Shown here: positions 1 to 6,684 of the stretch, piece by piece
How the letters are laid out: every line of letters starts with the position of its first letter
Numbering within the stretch: the stretch's first letter is position 1
Source of the DNA: Planctomycetaceae bacterium
Lineage (GTDB): Bacteria; Planctomycetota; UBA1135; GCA-002686595
Reading direction: 5' to 3'
Length of the DNA stretch: 9,443 nt
Assembly (NCBI GenBank): GCA_013360535.1
Contig: JABWBL010000093.1
Location: forward strand, 1 to 9,443
Notes under the pieces: generated by a model
Told to the model about the DNA's origin: nothing
The model's database searches: none
The model's input: the letters and a program-made list of their open reading frames with translations, nothing else
Made by a program: the position numbers and the translations under genes

Positions 1-471
1 CTGCTCGAGCTCGCCCGCGCGCGCGTCGGCGGCAAGGCCTCCGCGCAGCTTGGGGCCGCGTTCCTCCTGTGGTGCGTGGAGCTCGCCTTGCGACTGTATC
101 GCGCGTCGCTCGAACCCGGCGACGGTGAGGTGCTCGGGCTGATCGAGCTCTTGAGCGCCAACGCGGCGATGGTGTGCCTGTGCGGCGGCGTGGCGTGGCT
201 CCTGCGTGCGCAGCGCGCCCAGCGCGAGGCCGCGACGTGGCTGCTCCCGCGTGTGCTCTTCGGAGTGTTCCTCCTGAGCGCGGCCGCGCTGGCCGCGTGG
301 GTGCGCCTGGGGGAAGTCGACCTCGCGCGCGAGCTCGACATGCTCTCGGGAAGCGCCACGGCCCTGTGGATCCTGTTCCTCGCGCCCTGGGCGGCGCTCG
401 TGCGCGCCTTGCGCGCGGCAGTGCGGGTCGTCTCGCGCGCCCAGTCGACGGCCGAGATCCTGACGGGCTGA
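1..471 (+). CDS. Hypothetical multi-pass membrane protein (5' end outside window)
   Basis: The frame is open from the first base of the window to a TGA at 469-471, giving 156 visible residues, so the gene very probably starts upstream. The GTG at 76 is only an internal candidate start, because the 25 codons before it are equally hydrophobic and alanine/leucine-rich. About four hydrophobic stretches can be seen: around LGAAFLLWCVELAL, LSANAAMVCLCGGVAWLL, LLPRVLFGVFLLSAAALAAW and GSATALWILFLAPWAALV. Arg-rich loops separate them, and the cytosolic tail is short and basic. This is a polytopic inner-membrane protein, or the membrane part of a longer one. I do not recognise the family and see no catalytic motif. 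The next gene starts 50 nt downstream on the same strand. Confidence 0.8.
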   Translation: MLELARARVGGKASAQLGAAFLLWCVELALRLYRASLEPGDGEVLGLIELLSANAAMVCLCGGVAWLLRAQRAQREAATWLLPRVLFGVFLLSAAALAAWVRLGEVDLARELDMLSGSATALWILFLAPWAALVRALRAAVRVVSRAQSTAEILTG

Positions 472-488
472 CGCCACGGCGTTATGCT
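460..488 (+). promoter_or_regulatory. Candidate sigma70-like promoter for the 522-1004 gene
   Basis: CTGACG (460-465) and TATGCT (483-488) are separated by 17 nt. Each matches 4 of 6 bases of the TTGACA/TATAAT consensus. The -35 hexamer overlaps the end of the upstream gene, and transcription would begin about 30 nt before the ATG at 522. Matches of this quality occur by chance, so this is a suggestion only. Confidence 0.35.
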
Positions 489-521
489 CCTCGCCCCCAA
501 ACCCCAAGCGGACAGCCAGCC

Positions 522-1004
522 ATGACCCAGGTCGTCGTCGATCAGCTCCGTCGCCTCACCGAGGCCGAATTCCTCGGCATCTACGAGTCCCTGCAGCAGC
601 AGGGCTTCGGCCCGCTCGACCTCGAGGTCGCCAAGTCGCTCAACTTCCGCCCGCAGGCCGTGCGCAACCTGCCGATGGCGCAGCGCGCCAAGCGCGCCAA
701 GCAGATCCTGACCAACGCGAAGAACGCCGACCTCTGCTACGAGCTGTTCGGCAGCTACCTGATCAAGGACCGGCGCGAGCTCGTCACCGACTTCCTCGAC
801 GCGACCGGCGTCGCGCACGAGAACGGCATGGTCGAGGACCTCGACTCGATCCGCCCCGCCACGGACAAGATCGACGCCGCCATCGCCGCGCTCGACGCCA
901 AGTACCAGGCCTTCGACGTCACGCTCTACCTCGCGATGTGCGTCGACCAGTGGCCGCAGGTGACCGAGCTGGCCGACGCCTGGCGCAAGCGCATCGGCGC
1001 CTAG
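522..1004 (+). CDS. Conserved-looking hypothetical protein, 160 aa
   Basis: The gene runs from ATG 522 to TAG 1002-1004, the only non-TGA stop in the window. The open frame extends much further upstream, to 174, but that extension lies inside the membrane protein gene and is Arg/Pro-rich antisense-like composition. Normal soluble-protein composition begins only at MTQVVVDQLRRLTEAEF. There is no good Shine-Dalgarno sequence (AAGCGGA is the nearest purine stretch). The product is soluble, probably all-helical, with charged helices and the phrases GFGPLDLEVAKSLNFRP, QRAKRAKQILTNAKNADLCYELFGSYLIK and LVTDFLDATGV. The KSLNFRPQAVRNLPMAQRAKRAK stretch (about residues 40-63) is basic and might contact nucleic acid, but that is speculation. 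I do not recognise a named domain, and no function is assigned. Confidence 0.85.
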   Translation: MTQVVVDQLRRLTEAEFLGIYESLQQQGFGPLDLEVAKSLNFRPQAVRNLPMAQRAKRAKQILTNAKNADLCYELFGSYLIKDRRELVTDFLDATGVAHENGMVEDLDSIRPATDKIDAAIAALDAKYQAFDVTLYLAMCVDQWPQVTELADAWRKRIGA

Positions 1005-1015
1005 CTCAGAACAAC

Positions 1016-1050
1016 CGGGGCCGGCCGCCTGGGGAAGGCGACCGGCCCCG
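1016..1050. terminator. Strong hairpin between convergent genes, likely bidirectional terminator
   Basis: CGGGGCCGG (1016-1024) pairs perfectly with CCGGCCCCG (1042-1050). After one C-A mismatch, CGCCT (1026-1030) pairs with AGGCG (1036-1040) around the 5-nt loop GGGGA. The hairpin starts 12 nt after the TAG of the 160-aa gene and lies 56 nt past the stop of the opposite gene. There is no T-tract on either side, so it is not a classical intrinsic terminator. Position and strength still point to a 3'-end structure. Confidence 0.6.
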
Positions 1051-1085
1051 AACGATTCAGCCCGTCAACGTGCGCCGTCGGGCGT

Positions 1086-1100
1086 GTGGACTGGGTCCAC
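1086..1100 (-). terminator. Small hairpin just after the stop of the 1106-2140 gene
   Basis: GTGGAC (1086-1091) and GTCCAC (1095-1100) form a 6-bp stem with a 3-nt loop, starting 5 nt beyond the minus-strand stop codon. There is no T-tract. It may be an RNA 3'-end stabiliser or a weak terminator, and a stem this short can occur by chance. Confidence 0.3.
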
Positions 1101-1105
1101 CGCCG

Positions 1106-1525
1106 TCACGGCGCGTACGTCAGCTCGACGGCGTCCGAGAGGTTCGTCGCCTTGCCAGCCGGCGGATCCCTGAACCACGCCTGCACCTGCACGGTGTCGC
1201 CGGAGCTCCAGGGATTGCCGAGCGCCGTGGGGTTCGCGGCCTGGAAGGCGTTCCAGTCGAGCGAGAGCGAGCCGTCGCAGGCACCGACCGTGCCGCCCGA
1301 GGTCTGGGTCGGGGTGCGCTGCGTCGGCGCCTTGACGCACAGGAAGCTCGTGGCGTTCCACGCCTGCGCCTGCTGGCCGTTGATCGAGTAGAAGATCAGG
1401 CCCGACTTCTGGCCCTCGACGCTGGCGACCGCGATGTTGCAGGCGTTCGCGGCGGAGACGCTCGGCTGGGCGTCGGCCGAGATCGAAGCGACGCAACCGC
1501 TGGTCGTCGTGCCGCCGGTGCAGTA
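1106..1525 (-). repeat. Copy 1 of the shared C-terminal module (coding repeat)
   Basis: Residues 206-344 of the secreted protein align along their full length with residues 373-512 of the 7144-8682 product. By hand count about 78 of 140 aligned positions are identical. The most conserved block, SFLCVKAPTQRT, is also conserved in DNA: 28 bases at 1323-1350 are identical to 7361-7388. Four Cys residues are shared: YCT, SGC, FLC and the Cys just before GSLSLDW. Confidence 0.85.
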
Positions 1526-2140
1526 GGTGACCGGGCCGCTCGCGAGCGACTCGTAGGTGATCGAGCCCACGAGCGCGCGCGAGGTGAAGAAGCTCCCCGT
1601 CGTCGTGAAAGGCGCCGAGCGGGCGTCCCCGGTCGTCAGCGCCAGGTTGGCGTCGCTGTACACGCTGTAGGCGGGCGTGCCGGTGCCGAAGTAGCGCGGG
1701 CCGGCGCCGGTGAAGCGCAGCGCGACGCCCGTGGTCTGGCCGTTCAGCACGGTGATGTCGGGGATGTCGATCGGCAGCGAGATGCCGCTGGCGGTCGCAC
1801 CCTGCGTCGCGCTGACGGTGCCCAGCGAGGTCCAGCCAACGGGCGAGCTGCCGGGGCCCGAGGCGACGGGGCCACCGAGGCCCGAGCCCGTGTACACGAG
1901 CACCTCGACCGAGTACTGCACGTTCGCGCCGGCGTTGCTCGCCGTCGTGAGTTCGGTGACGAGGAAGTCGCCGCCGGTCGCGGCCACGTCGAAGAACATC
2001 GCCCAGTTGGGCGAGCCGCCGTTGTTGGCGGGGCCGGGGTTCGCGTTGATCACCGTCTGGGCCGAGGCGGTGGCGCTCGCCAGCGCGAAGAGCGCGACGG
2101 CGGAGGTGGAGCGGAAGAGGGACGTCAGTTTCGCGTGCAT
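1106..2140 (-). CDS. Secreted protein with C-terminal Cys-containing module, 344 aa
   Basis: ATG at 2140-2138 follows a clear Shine-Dalgarno sequence (CAGGAG, 6 nt before the ATG), which fixes the start. Residues 1-27 form a Sec signal peptide: basic MHAKLTSLFR, then the hydrophobic VALFALASATASA, with predicted cleavage after ASA before QTV. Residues 28-205 are low in charge, rich in Gly/Thr/Ser/Ala and strand-like (AMFFDVAATGGDFLVTEL, VQYSVEVLVYTG, TTGVALRFTG). This resembles a beta-sandwich domain of an extracellular protein; I cannot name the family. Residues 206-344 form a separate module opening with YCTGGTTTSGC and ending in AVELTYAP, with Cys at 207, 216, 234, 268 and 288. The same module ends the propeller protein at 7144-8682. 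The product is exported, but its role is unknown. A structural, adhesive or surface-layer role would be guesswork. It ends convergently with the 160-aa gene. Confidence 0.85.
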   Translation of the reverse strand: MHAKLTSLFRSTSAVALFALASATASAQTVINANPGPANNGGSPNWAMFFDVAATGGDFLVTELTTASNAGANVQYSVEVLVYTGSGLGGPVASGPGSSPVGWTSLGTVSATQGATASGISLPIDIPDITVLNGQTTGVALRFTGAGPRYFGTGTPAYSVYSDANLALTTGDARSAPFTTTGSFFTSRALVGSITYESLASGPVTYCTGGTTTSGCVASISADAQPSVSAANACNIAVASVEGQKSGLIFYSINGQQAQAWNATSFLCVKAPTQRTPTQTSGGTVGACDGSLSLDWNAFQAANPTALGNPWSSGDTVQVQAWFRDPPAGKATNLSDAVELTYAP

Positions 2141-2301
2141 CGGATTCTCCTGTCAGTCTTGGACGAGCCGCTCCGCCCACGGTGGCGCAGCGACCGTTCG
2201 CGATACGGCGGCCCGCACTGGGCCACCCTCGGGAAGTCCTTCCCAAGGTACCGCACCTTTCGGCGAGCGGCGCAAGTGCCAGGTTTTGGGGCCGTACGAA
2301 T

Positions 2302-3144
2302 TCAGCGCTTGCGCGAGGCGCGGCGCGGGCGCGGCTGGCAGCTCGGGCAGGTGTGCGTGCCGCGCTGGCCGACCACGGAGCGCACGATCGGCGTCCCGCA
2401 CTCGCGGCAAGGCTCCCCACCGCGGCCGTACACGCGGAACTGGTGCTGGAAGCTGCCCGGGTTGCCTTCGGGCGTGCGGTAGAACGTGTCGAAGCTCGAA
2501 CCCTCGCGCTCGATCGCTTCCGAGAGCACGGCGCGGATCTCGCGATGGAGCAGGGCGGCCTGTTCCGCACTGACGCGGCGGGAATTGGCGAGCGGGTGGA
2601 GGCGCGCGCGGAAGAGCGACTCGTCGACGTAGATGTTGCCCAGCCCCGCGAGGAACGACTGGTCGAGCAACAACGGCTTGAGCGCGCGCGAGCGGCCCCG
2701 CAGGCCGTCGTACAGCGTTTCCGCCGTGAATTCCGGCCCCAACGGCTCGGGCCCGAGCTCCGCCAGCCGCTGCGCGGGATCGCGGACGAGCTCGAACCGC
2801 CCGAACTTGCGCACGTCGATGAAGACGAGCTCGCGCCCGCTGTCGAGCGCGAGCCGCACCTTCCAGAACTTGCCCGCGTCCCAGCCGCGTGGCTCCGCGT
2901 GCAGGCGCCCGGTCATGCGCAAGTGGCACACGATCGCGGCGCCCGAGTCGAGCGGCATCACGAGATACTTCGCGCGGCGCTCGATGCCGAGGATGCGGCG
3001 CCCGACGAGCCCGCGCTCGAAGGCCTGCGGCGACATTCCTCCGAGCGTGCGCTTCCACGCGACTTCGACGCCCTCGACGCGCCGCCCGCTGACGTACGGA
3101 CGGATCAACCGTGCGACGGTCTCGACTTCCGGAAGCTCGGGCAT
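2302..3144 (-). CDS. mutM: Formamidopyrimidine-DNA glycosylase (Fpg/MutM)
   Basis: This is a bifunctional base-excision-repair enzyme that removes 8-oxoguanine and formamidopyrimidines and cleaves the abasic site. The 280 residues are close to the usual ~270. The start is fixed by MPELPEVET, where Pro2 becomes the N-terminal nucleophile after Met removal and Glu3 is catalytic. The frame stays open further upstream only because it shadows the DUF983 gene. Also visible are the essential Lys in RRAKYL (Lys59), the lesion-wedge segments LRMTGRL (Met77) and RKFGRF (Arg112/Phe114), and the helix-two-turn-helix around GLGNIYVDE (about 155-185). The C-terminal zinc finger has CREC (246, 249) and CPSC (266, 269), with the phosphate-binding Arg261 in GQRGT. 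All key residues are present. It lies 11 nt downstream of the DUF983 gene with a weak GAGG ribosome site overlapping that gene's stop, so the two are probably co-transcribed. Confidence 0.97.
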   Translation of the reverse strand: MPELPEVETVARLIRPYVSGRRVEGVEVAWKRTLGGMSPQAFERGLVGRRILGIERRAKYLVMPLDSGAAIVCHLRMTGRLHAEPRGWDAGKFWKVRLALDSGRELVFIDVRKFGRFELVRDPAQRLAELGPEPLGPEFTAETLYDGLRGRSRALKPLLLDQSFLAGLGNIYVDESLFRARLHPLANSRRVSAEQAALLHREIRAVLSEAIEREGSSFDTFYRTPEGNPGSFQHQFRVYGRGGEPCRECGTPIVRSVVGQRGTHTCPSCQPRPRRASRKR

Positions 3145-3155
3145 GGCGCAGCGCC

Positions 3156-3572
3156 TCAGCGCGGCTTGGCCCACCACTCGCCGCTGGCGACGTCGGTGAG
3201 GTATTCGACGGCGGTCCACAGCGCCATCGAGAGCGGCAGGAAGCCGTAGCAGAAGGCGAGCACGATCGGCGTCCCGACCGCGAAGCCGATCCACGGCGTC
3301 CAGTCGGTGAAGAGCCACAGGAGCACGAACACGGCGGCGGCGAAGAGCTGCGAGACGGTGGCCGAGAGGTACATCGAGCCGAGCTCGGCGCCGTCCTCGC
3401 GGCGGTAGATCAGGCCGCAGTGGTTGCAGCGCTCGCGCAGGTGCGCCCAGCGGTCGAAGAGCGCGCCGAGGCCACACTGCGGGCAGTGGTGGCGCAACAC
3501 GCGGCGCAGGCAACGCGCGCGCAGGCCGCCGAGCTGCGGCTCTTTCCACGGCAGGGTATGGCGCAGCCGCAT
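3156..3572 (-). CDS. DUF983 family membrane protein with zinc-ribbon-like Cys pairs
   Basis: The 138-aa protein starts at ATG 3572-3570, with only a weak purine stretch (GAAACGAAG) before it. The N-terminal third carries two CxxC pairs, CPQC (Cys30/33) and CNHC (Cys49/52), the latter in CNHCGLIYRREDGAELGSMY. This is the typical DUF983 layout of a cytosolic zinc-ribbon-like knuckle followed by an acidic DG motif and membrane segments. Two hydrophobic helices follow at about 67-88 and 93-115, with a third amphipathic stretch at 115-128. The biochemical role of DUF983 is not established. Here it precedes mutM with an 11-nt gap and follows the ABC-transporter ATPase gene by 56 nt, with a hairpin between them. 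I am confident of the family by motif pattern, not by a database search. Confidence 0.85.
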   Translation of the reverse strand: MRLRHTLPWKEPQLGGLRARCLRRVLRHHCPQCGLGALFDRWAHLRERCNHCGLIYRREDGAELGSMYLSATVSQLFAAAVFVLLWLFTDWTPWIGFAVGTPIVLAFCYGFLPLSMALWTAVEYLTDVASGEWWAKPR

Positions 3573-3608
3573 GCTTCGTTTCTAGCACGCGAGTCGCGAC
3601 CTGAGTAC

Positions 3609-3625
3609 CCGTCCGATTCGGACGG
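3609..3625 (-). terminator. Hairpin after the ABC transporter operon
   Basis: CCGTCCG (3609-3615) and CGGACGG (3619-3625) form a perfect 7-bp stem with a 3-nt loop, beginning 3 nt past the TGA of the ATPase gene on the minus strand. No T-tract follows. It separates the transporter operon from the DUF983-mutM pair, but read-through is possible because only 56 nt separate the genes. Confidence 0.45.
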
Positions 3626-3628
3626 TTC

Positions 3629-4405
3629 TCAGACGCCGTCGACCACGCCGAGCAGGCCGAACAGCTGCTTGCGGAGCGTGCCGTAGGCGGGCGAGAGCGG
3701 CTCGCGCGGGTGCTCGAGCCCGACGGGAATCGTCGCGGCGATGCGGCCGGGGCGCGAGGTCATCACGACGACGCGGTCGGCGAGCTGCAGCGCCTCGTCG
3801 ACGTCGTGCGTGACGAGCACGATCGTCAGGCGCTCGAGCTGCCAGATGCGGCGCAGCTCCTGGCGCATCGAGAGGCGCGTGAGCGAATCGAGCGCGCCGA
3901 AGGGCTCGTCCATGAAGACCACTTCCGGCGACACCGCGAGCGCACGTGCGACGGCGACGCGCTGCTTCATGCCGCCGGAGATCTCGCCGGGATAGGAGTT
4001 CTCGAAGCCGCGCAGGCCGACCAGGTCGATGTAGCGCTCGACGATTTCGTGCCGCTCGCTCTCGGAACGCCGCCGCAGGCCGAGCGCGATGTTCTCGCGC
4101 ACCGTGGCCCACGGGAAGATGCCGTACTCCTGGAACACGAACACGCGCCGCGGGTCGGGCGTGCGCACCGCCTCGCCGTCGATGTGGACCGTGCCGCCGC
4201 TCGCTTCGTCGAAGCCCGCGAGCAGGTTGAGCAGCGTCGACTTGCCGCAGCCCGACGGCCCGAGCAGGCAGACGAGCTCGCCCTGCGCGACATCGAGGTC
4301 GACGGGATCGAGCGCCGTGAACTCCTCGTTTCCGCGGCGGAAACGCTTGGTCAGGCCACGGACTACGATCTTGGGGGGCTGGTTGGGATCGGGAGCCACG
4401 GTCAT
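3629..4405 (-). CDS. ABC transporter ATP-binding protein, nitrate/sulfonate/taurine type (NrtD/SsuB/TauB-like)
   Basis: This is the cytoplasmic ATPase that powers the importer encoded with the two upstream genes. I take ATG 4405-4403 as the start, giving 258 aa, because it overlaps the permease stop as ATGA like the other junction of this operon. A TTG at 4423 would add six residues. The frame shows Walker A GPSGCGKST (49-57), Q-loop Gln92 in FVFQEYGIFPW, signature SGGMKQR (143-149), Walker B VVFMDE (162-167), D-loop GALDSLTR and the switch His200 in LVTHDVDEAL, so it looks fully active. The GIFPW after the Q-loop, the VMTSRPGRI segment and the short C-terminus without a regulatory domain are typical of the NrtD/SsuB/TauB subfamily. 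The substrate cannot be read from this subunit. Confidence 0.95.
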   Translation of the reverse strand: MTVAPDPNQPPKIVVRGLTKRFRRGNEEFTALDPVDLDVAQGELVCLLGPSGCGKSTLLNLLAGFDEASGGTVHIDGEAVRTPDPRRVFVFQEYGIFPWATVRENIALGLRRRSESERHEIVERYIDLVGLRGFENSYPGEISGGMKQRVAVARALAVSPEVVFMDEPFGALDSLTRLSMRQELRRIWQLERLTIVLVTHDVDEALQLADRVVVMTSRPGRIAATIPVGLEHPREPLSPAYGTLRKQLFGLLGVVDGV

Positions 4406-5265
4406 TCCTTCGAGAAGCCCCAACGCACGCTGTCGAGGCGTTCGAGCCGGCGCACGAGCCAGTCGAGGCCGACACCGATTGCGCCGATCACGAGCATGCC
4501 CGCGACGACGAGGTCATAGCGCATGCCCATGTTGCGCGCGTCGACGACGAGGAAGCCCAGGCCCGAGTTGATCGCGGTCATTTCCGCCGCGACGACGACC
4601 AGCCAGCCGATGCCGAGCGCGATGCGCAGGCTCGTGATGATCTGCGGCATGGCCGCGGGGAGCACGACGAAACGCAGCAGCTCCCACTTGCGCAGGCCGA
4701 AGTTGTGCGCCGCGCGCGAGTAGGCGATCGGCATCGAGCGCACGGCCGTCGCCGCGCCGGTCACGATCGGAAAGAACGCACCCATGAAGATGATGAAGAT
4801 CGCGGCCTCGTCCTTGATGCCGAAGGCGAGCACCGAGATCGGGATCCACGCGATCGGCGAGATCGGGCGCAGCGCGGCGATGTACGGATCGATCGCATAG
4901 CCGCCGCGGGTCGACCAGCCCGCGTAGAGACCGAGCGGGATGCCGACGAGCGCGGCGAGCCCGAAGCCCGTGGCCACGCGGAACAGGCTCGCGATCATGT
5001 AGCGGAAGATGCGGCCGTCGCTCGCGAGCTCCGCGAACGCCGGCAGCACGCGTCCGGGCGTCGGAAAGCGCTCGATCGTGCGCACGGGCTGTCCGGGCAT
5101 CGCGAGCTCGTACCACGAGGCCTGGGCGAGCAGGTGCCACACCGCGAACAACAGGATCCCCGTGAAGATGGGCAGCACGACCGCTTGCGCGCGCTGGCGC
5201 AGGCCCCGCGAGGCGATGATCACCGCAGCCGCGACGACGGCCGTGACCAGCGCGGGAGTGCTCAT
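4402..5265 (-). CDS. ABC transporter permease, nitrate/sulfonate/taurine type (NrtB/SsuC/TauC-like)
   Basis: This is the inner-membrane channel subunit, 287 aa, which probably acts as a homodimer with the ATPase. ATG 5265-5263 overlaps the TGA of the binding-protein gene (ATGA), so translation is likely coupled. The first ~45 residues hold two hydrophobic segments. A periplasmic stretch with RFPTPGRVLPAFAELASDG follows, then the BPD-type core from about residue 88 (SLFRVATGFGLAALVGIPLGLYAGW) with DPYIAALRPISPIAWIPISVLAFGI. The cytoplasmic EAA-like coupling loop is at 182-209 (YSRAAHNFGLRKWELL...VLPAAMP), and its central Gly190 is conserved. The final part, LGFLVVDARNMGMRYDLVVAGMLVIG, matches the family pattern. 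The length is slightly above the usual ~260 because of the N-terminal extension. Confidence 0.95.
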   Translation of the reverse strand: MSTPALVTAVVAAAVIIASRGLRQRAQAVVLPIFTGILLFAVWHLLAQASWYELAMPGQPVRTIERFPTPGRVLPAFAELASDGRIFRYMIASLFRVATGFGLAALVGIPLGLYAGWSTRGGYAIDPYIAALRPISPIAWIPISVLAFGIKDEAAIFIIFMGAFFPIVTGAATAVRSMPIAYSRAAHNFGLRKWELLRFVVLPAAMPQIITSLRIALGIGWLVVVAAEMTAINSGLGFLVVDARNMGMRYDLVVAGMLVIGAIGVGLDWLVRRLERLDSVRWGFSKE

Positions 5266-6380
5266 TTATCCGACTTCGCCGCGACGTCCGGCGGCGGGAA
5301 GTTCTGGACACGCCGGATCGCGCCGAGGTTCGGTGCGAACCGCGTGTCGCAGTATTCCTCGAAGGCCATGCGCTTTTGGATCACGTTCATCTCGACGGCG
5401 AGGTCCATGATCTCGTCGAAATTCTCGCGCGGAGGCAAGAGGTCGTCGTAACGAACCCGATCGAGCGGGCGCGTGAGCACCCATTCGAGCAGCTCGGGCT
5501 TCTGGTTGTAGTAGAGCTTGCCGACGACCGCGGCCGCCTGCTTGCGGTGCGCCGCGCCGTCCTCGACATCGTCCTCGAGCCACAGCCCCGAGGCCGCGAT
5601 GCCGTCGACGAGCTCCTGCACGAGCTCCGGCCGCTCGTTGATGACTTCCTGCCGAACCACGAGCCCGCAGGAGATGAAGTCTGGCCACAGGTCCTTCATG
5701 AAGTACAGGACACGACCGTAGCCCTCCATCTCGGCCTTGGCGCAGTGCGGCTCGCCGACGATGTAGCCGTCGATCGCGTTGGCCGCCAGTGCGCCCGGCA
5801 TTTCCGGCGGCGCCATCTCGACCAGCGTGATCGCATCCTTCGCCATGCCGTTCTTCTTCAGCATGCGCTGCATCAGCAAGTGCTGGTTCGAGAAGCGGCT
5901 GGGGATCGCGACGCGCTTTCCGGAGAGCTGCGTGAAGTCCTGCACAGGCGATTGGGCCCCGACGACGAGCGCGCTGCCGTCGCGATGGCCGAGGTAGACG
6001 ATCTTCACCGGCTGGCCGTCGGCGACGAGCTTCATCGCGAGCGGCACGATCATGAACGTGGCGTCGATCTTGCGAGCGATCAACGCTTCCTTCATGGTCG
6101 GGAAGTCGCTGAAGCGCTCGGCCTGGAACTCGGTGCCGACGCTGGAGTTCTTCGTCACCCAACTGGTGACGGGGCAGGTGAGGTGTCAGGTGACGGGCAG
6201 GAAGCCGACGCGGAACGCCTCGCGGGCCTTGTCGGTCGGGCGATCGGCCGACGCGGACGCGTCCTGGCTGGGCTCGGGCTCCAGCGAGCCCCGCGAACTG
6301 GGCCCGGAGTTCAGCTTGAAGTGCGCGAAAGCGAGCAACGCGAACGCGGCGACGCCGATCAGGACGATCTTGAGCTTCAT
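5262..6380 (-). CDS. NrtA/SsuA-like (NMT1-type) ABC transporter substrate-binding protein, probable selenoprotein (in-frame TGA at codon 65)
   Basis: Conventional calling splits this gene into 6186-6380 and 5262-6158. I read it as one 372-codon gene with TGA (6186-6188) decoded as selenocysteine. Residues 1-20 (MKLKIVLIGVAAFALLAFA) are a signal peptide or membrane anchor without a lipobox Cys, followed by a Ser/Pro/acidic linker to about 54. The mature domain opens with FRVGFLPVT, then TGA65, then HLTCPVTSW. I recall family members with Cys at this site (FLPVTCHLTCPVT). The remainder is intact: FPTMKEALIARKIDATF, MKLVADGQPVKIVYLGHRDGS, GKRVAIPSRFSNQHLL, VEMAPPEMPGALAANAIDGY, WPDFISCGLVV, ending VAAKSDK. 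Only the continuous reading supplies both an export signal and the first strand of the fold. No usable Shine-Dalgarno sequence precedes ATG 6380. It is the first gene of the operon and overlaps the permease by ATGA. Substrate unknown. The alternative is a nonsense mutation or base error. Confidence 0.88.
6153..6188 (-). promoter_or_regulatory. In-frame TGA plus bacterial SECIS-like hairpin
   Basis: On the minus strand the TGA (6188-6186) is followed after 14 nt by CGUCACC (6171-6165), loop AGUUG (6164-6160) and GGUGACG (6159-6153). The stem is a perfect 7 bp. The loop begins 21 nt after the TGA and has G at its second position. Known bacterial SECIS elements are coding hairpins just downstream of the UGA, with a small apical loop carrying a G in its first two bases, at about this distance (the E. 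coli fdhF loop is about one codon closer). SelB binding is inferred. No bulged U like that of fdhF is seen in this stem. Confidence 0.6.
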
Positions 6381-6599
6381 GCGGGGGAGGAGCAGGGCCG
6401 CGGTCGGGCCGGGGGGCCGCTCCCCACAGCGAACGGCGGGCCAAGTTCGGCATCGGCCCCGGCGCCCCCTTCCGGCGCGGTCCCCGGCCTCGCTCCCGTA
6501 GCCGCTAAGGGGCGATTCCTACGCTTTGCGGGAACCCCAGCCCCCCACCGGCACCCACCCGAGGGCCGCCACCCCCAAGAATTCCTCCCGCCGGACGGG

Positions 6600-6629
6600 T
6601 TGCCGGCTCGCCCCCACCGGGCCTACCAT
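6600..6629 (+). promoter_or_regulatory. Candidate sigma70-like promoter for the small CxxC protein
   Basis: TTGCCG (6600-6605) and TACCAT (6624-6629) are 18 nt apart, each with 4 of 6 consensus matches. The predicted transcript start is about 50 nt before ATG 6685. The hexamers stand out from an otherwise C-rich tract, but this is prediction only. Confidence 0.4.
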
Positions 6630-6671
6630 TGCCCCCGTGCGCCGCCCTCCACCTCCACCCGGAGAGCGGCC

Positions 6672-6679
6672 GAAGGAAG
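6672..6679 (+). promoter_or_regulatory. Ribosome binding site that fixes the start at 6685
   Basis: GAAGGAAG lies 5 nt before ATG 6685. The frame is open back to ATG 6526, but that ATG lacks such a site and the intervening residues are Pro/Arg-rich. The ribosome site and the signal peptide together choose 6685. Confidence 0.65.
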
Positions 6680-6684
6680 ACGCC

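Larger units (their letters stand above)
6381..6684. other. 304-nt intergenic region between divergent transcription units
   Basis: This gap should hold the promoter of the ABC transporter operon (leftward) and of the small CxxC protein gene (rightward). It is extremely C-rich on the plus strand (many CCCC runs), with a G-tract at 6411-6416. I see one plausible rightward promoter (6600-6629) and no convincing leftward one, no operator palindrome and no riboswitch-like fold. Frames open across it have Pro/Arg-rich, non-protein-like composition. Confidence 0.6.

Noticed and set aside
2231..2244. GGGAA/TTCCC hairpin downstream of mutM as a terminator
   Set aside because: The stem is only 5 bp, it lies about 58 nt past the stop, and there is no T-tract.
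2141..2301. Promoter for the secreted protein gene in the 161-nt gap after mutM
   Set aside because: A promoter is expected here, but the best pair (TTGCGC and TACCTT) has too few matches and a 19-nt spacer, so I do not call it.
3629..4423. TTG 4423 as the ATPase start
   Set aside because: ATG 4405 gives an ATGA overlap with the permease stop, the same arrangement as the other junction of the operon.
5262..6158. Binding protein starting at GTG 6158 as a normal, complete gene
   Set aside because: It would lack any export signal and the first strand of the fold, which lie in the same frame just upstream across the TGA.
6186..6380. Independent 64-aa small membrane protein ending at TGA 6186
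   Set aside because: Its last residues FRVGFLPVT are the start of the mature binding-protein domain and continue in the same frame after the TGA.
5262..6380. Frameshifted pseudogene
   Set aside because: No frame change is needed: both parts are in one frame and the rest of the gene keeps all family motifs. A point nonsense mutation remains possible and is kept as the alternative.
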